DNA of 64,000 nt from Melieria omissa (taxonomy: Eukaryota > Arthropoda > Insecta > Diptera > Ulidiidae), in assembly GCA_963971225.1 (NCBI GenBank), contig CAXARI010000001.1:316001-380000 (forward strand). The letters are read 5' to 3'. Shown here one piece after another: positions 62,391 to 64,000 of the stretch; the first letter of the stretch is position 1, and every line of letters starts with the position of its first letter. A program made the position numbers and the translations under genes. Below the pieces are notes generated by a model. The model worked only from the letters and a program-made list of their open reading frames with translations, was not told where the DNA came from and ran no database searches.

Positions 62391-63620
62391 TTCCTTCCTT
62401 TCAGAACCTTTCGGGTGGCACTTTCACACTTCTTATTTTCTTCCTTCTTTTTTTTTACAATTTAAAAAACAAAAAATTTTTACAATTTTAGAATTTTTTT
62501 ACCATTTATCTTTTTACTTATATTTATCTCCTTTTTTTATTTTTCTTTGGACTACCAAGGAATTCTTATGAATTCTTATGATTTCTCTTTTTCACCAAGG
62601 AAAAATTGTTTGACACTTCTTATTATTTATATATTAGCAACTTTTTTCCTTATTTTCTGGCACTTTTCCTATCAATTTTTTGTTTTCTGGCACTTTTAAA
62701 TCATTAACACAATTTTGTTTTTTGTTTGTTTTATTTTCCACAATCCACAATCCTCTGGCACCTTTTGTTCGATGCTTATTCTCCGTTTATCTGGAAGTAA
62801 GGAAGCGGTTTTTATTTATATGTACCGTGATCTTACGTTAACGGCGGCTCGCGCTCAACGGCGTCTGCCTTTAAACTTCGTTTCACCGTGTTCTGAAGGG
62901 AACGGCTTTTGACAATTTTAGTCGCGGAAGGGTCACTTTATCCGTTTTAGTCGTCCGCAATCTGATTGCGGGCAACCTACTAAGGAGCGACTGGCTTCAC
63001 ACCGACTACGGGCCAGCCTGGGAAGTCCGTGTTATCCTTTTTAGTCGACCGCGTTTATAATTGCAGCCGACCTACTAAGGCACGGTGTCTTCCACCTATC
63101 CGCTCATCACCGTTCGGCGCTCGACTTGTCCAGAGGATATACTCCGACTTTTAAGCGAACGCGCAAGGTGTGAGGTGGGATAAGGCCGATCCTTTACAAT
63201 TCGTTGGCGTTAGGAACTCAGGACTTTTTCTTCACAGTGTTATGTTACCGAAAGATCCACGCATTTGGATCGCCGGTTTTGATAAATTTATATTTGGGGA
63301 TATGCCGAGTGTACGGGAGTATTCCCTGGAGTTGGCGAATCGTCGTACACTTTTTATTTTTTACTGCACAGGAGGGTCCCCCCGAAGGTGGTGAATCGCT
63401 GGCAGTTCCCAAATAATTTTTATGAAAGGCTGAGGGGCTTCGGGGTCGCAGCACTTTTGTTATTTGTTATATCCTGGAGGGTCCCGTAGGAATCGCAGGA
63501 TGAAGACGTATTTCTTTATCTTGTTTTCTTTTACGTTTTCCTATTTTAAACTTACTGTTATTTTTCGAAGCGGTTGCTTCGCCCTGAGTCCTTCACGCGT
63601 CGACCCGCATTTTTGCGCGG
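62391..63620 (-). other. A-type outer leader of errantivirus C
   Basis: Reverse complement of element A leader (3137 to about 4370), including both stem-containing modules (around 62930-63080). Lacks a 9-bp CACCTTTCG unit next to the B junction. ORFs here are the same non-coding ones as in A. Confidence 0.85.
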
Positions 63621-63638
63621 GTCCCTGCTCGGGCGCCA
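63621..63638 (-). promoter_or_regulatory. Primer-binding site of errantivirus C
   Basis: The same 18-mer as in A and B, complementary to a lysine-tRNA-type 3' end. Confidence 0.88.
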
Positions 63639-64000
63639 GTTAAGGAGCTCGCCCCGCGAGCTCCAAAAAAGTTAGAGATGGGGCCAACCACTGGCCCTTG
63701 GCTCTGCTGCAAAGAGAATTGGATTAATTAAAACACCAAAGTTTACCTTCCTCGTCCGAGGTCCGATCAAAAGTGACAAGAACTTTATTCTTTATTCTTA
63801 ATGAAGCTTACTATCTACTCTGCTTAACTAAGGCACGTGTGCTATGTCAGCATTTCAGCCTGCAGGCAACGCATATGCGACGGGCAGCGATCCCACGGTT
63901 TTTGGAGGAGGATCGCGTTACCGAGCCATTCAGTGCAACGTTATGCGTTGTTGGGTCGCCGATCACGTTGATATGCAACGTGCTGGAATTGGCGTGGAAG
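63638..64000 (-). repeat. 5' LTR of errantivirus C, cut by window end
   Basis: 363 of an expected 407 bp are visible. All are identical to 52508-52870 in a base-by-base comparison by eye. Confidence 0.95.

Overview
This is a repeat-dominated, intergenic or heterochromatin-like stretch of an insect genome. No ordinary single-copy host gene was found in place. Every recognisable protein belongs to a transposable element, except one apparent host-derived ORF carried inside a chimeric retroelement. Env-bearing gypsy-type errantiviruses, I-like and LOA-like non-LTR elements with RNase H, a mauritiana-like mariner and repeats full of GGGCGTGGC/CACGCCCAC all fit a brachyceran fly. That assignment is inference; the species cannot be read from the sequence.

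Layout: (i) 1-2712, (AAT)n arrays around a 5'-truncated CR1/Jockey-type RT fragment. (ii) 2713-11336, errantivirus A (+ strand): LTR, tRNA-Lys-type PBS, leader, gag, pol (one 13-bp duplication breaks the frame), env, PPT, LTR lacking its last 10 bp. (iii) 11506-13158, an internally deleted mariner carrying a hAT-type MITE, then AAT and the first ~1.9-kb satellite unit (13253-15137). (iv) 15555-29327, errantivirus B (- strand), a diverged relative of A, whose gag is split by a full-length I-clade retrotransposon (21799-27120) with a 12-bp target duplication. (v) 30093-31721, a second copy of the mariner+hAT composite with the same nested target site, so the pair arose by segmental duplication. 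(vi) 31875-51703, seven more satellite units of 1.9-2.45 kb, each separated by an (AAT)n array of about 0.4-1.2 kb. (vii) 52508 to the window end, errantivirus C (- strand), a mosaic of A- and B-type sequence with an intact A-type env but with gag-pol replaced by a 423-codon intronless ORF encoding a U1/matrin-type C2H2 zinc finger. A full-length LOA-like element (56731-62274) later inserted into its leader.

Working relations: A and B each have the standard errantivirus plan: Gag, a -1 frameshift into Pol, and Env from a probable spliced RNA. Env reads about 31 nt into the 3' LTR in A, B and C. C looks like a transducing retroelement that could move only with proteins supplied in trans. Its two LTRs are identical over all 363 visible bp, so the chimera itself was probably copied recently.

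The most interesting signals are the captured ORF in element C and the AAT-punctuated macrosatellite with its orientation-switching CACGCCC motif. Copy numbers and AAT lengths should be treated as provisional, because near-identical units and kilobase trinucleotide arrays are easily misassembled. Boundaries and identities were read by eye.
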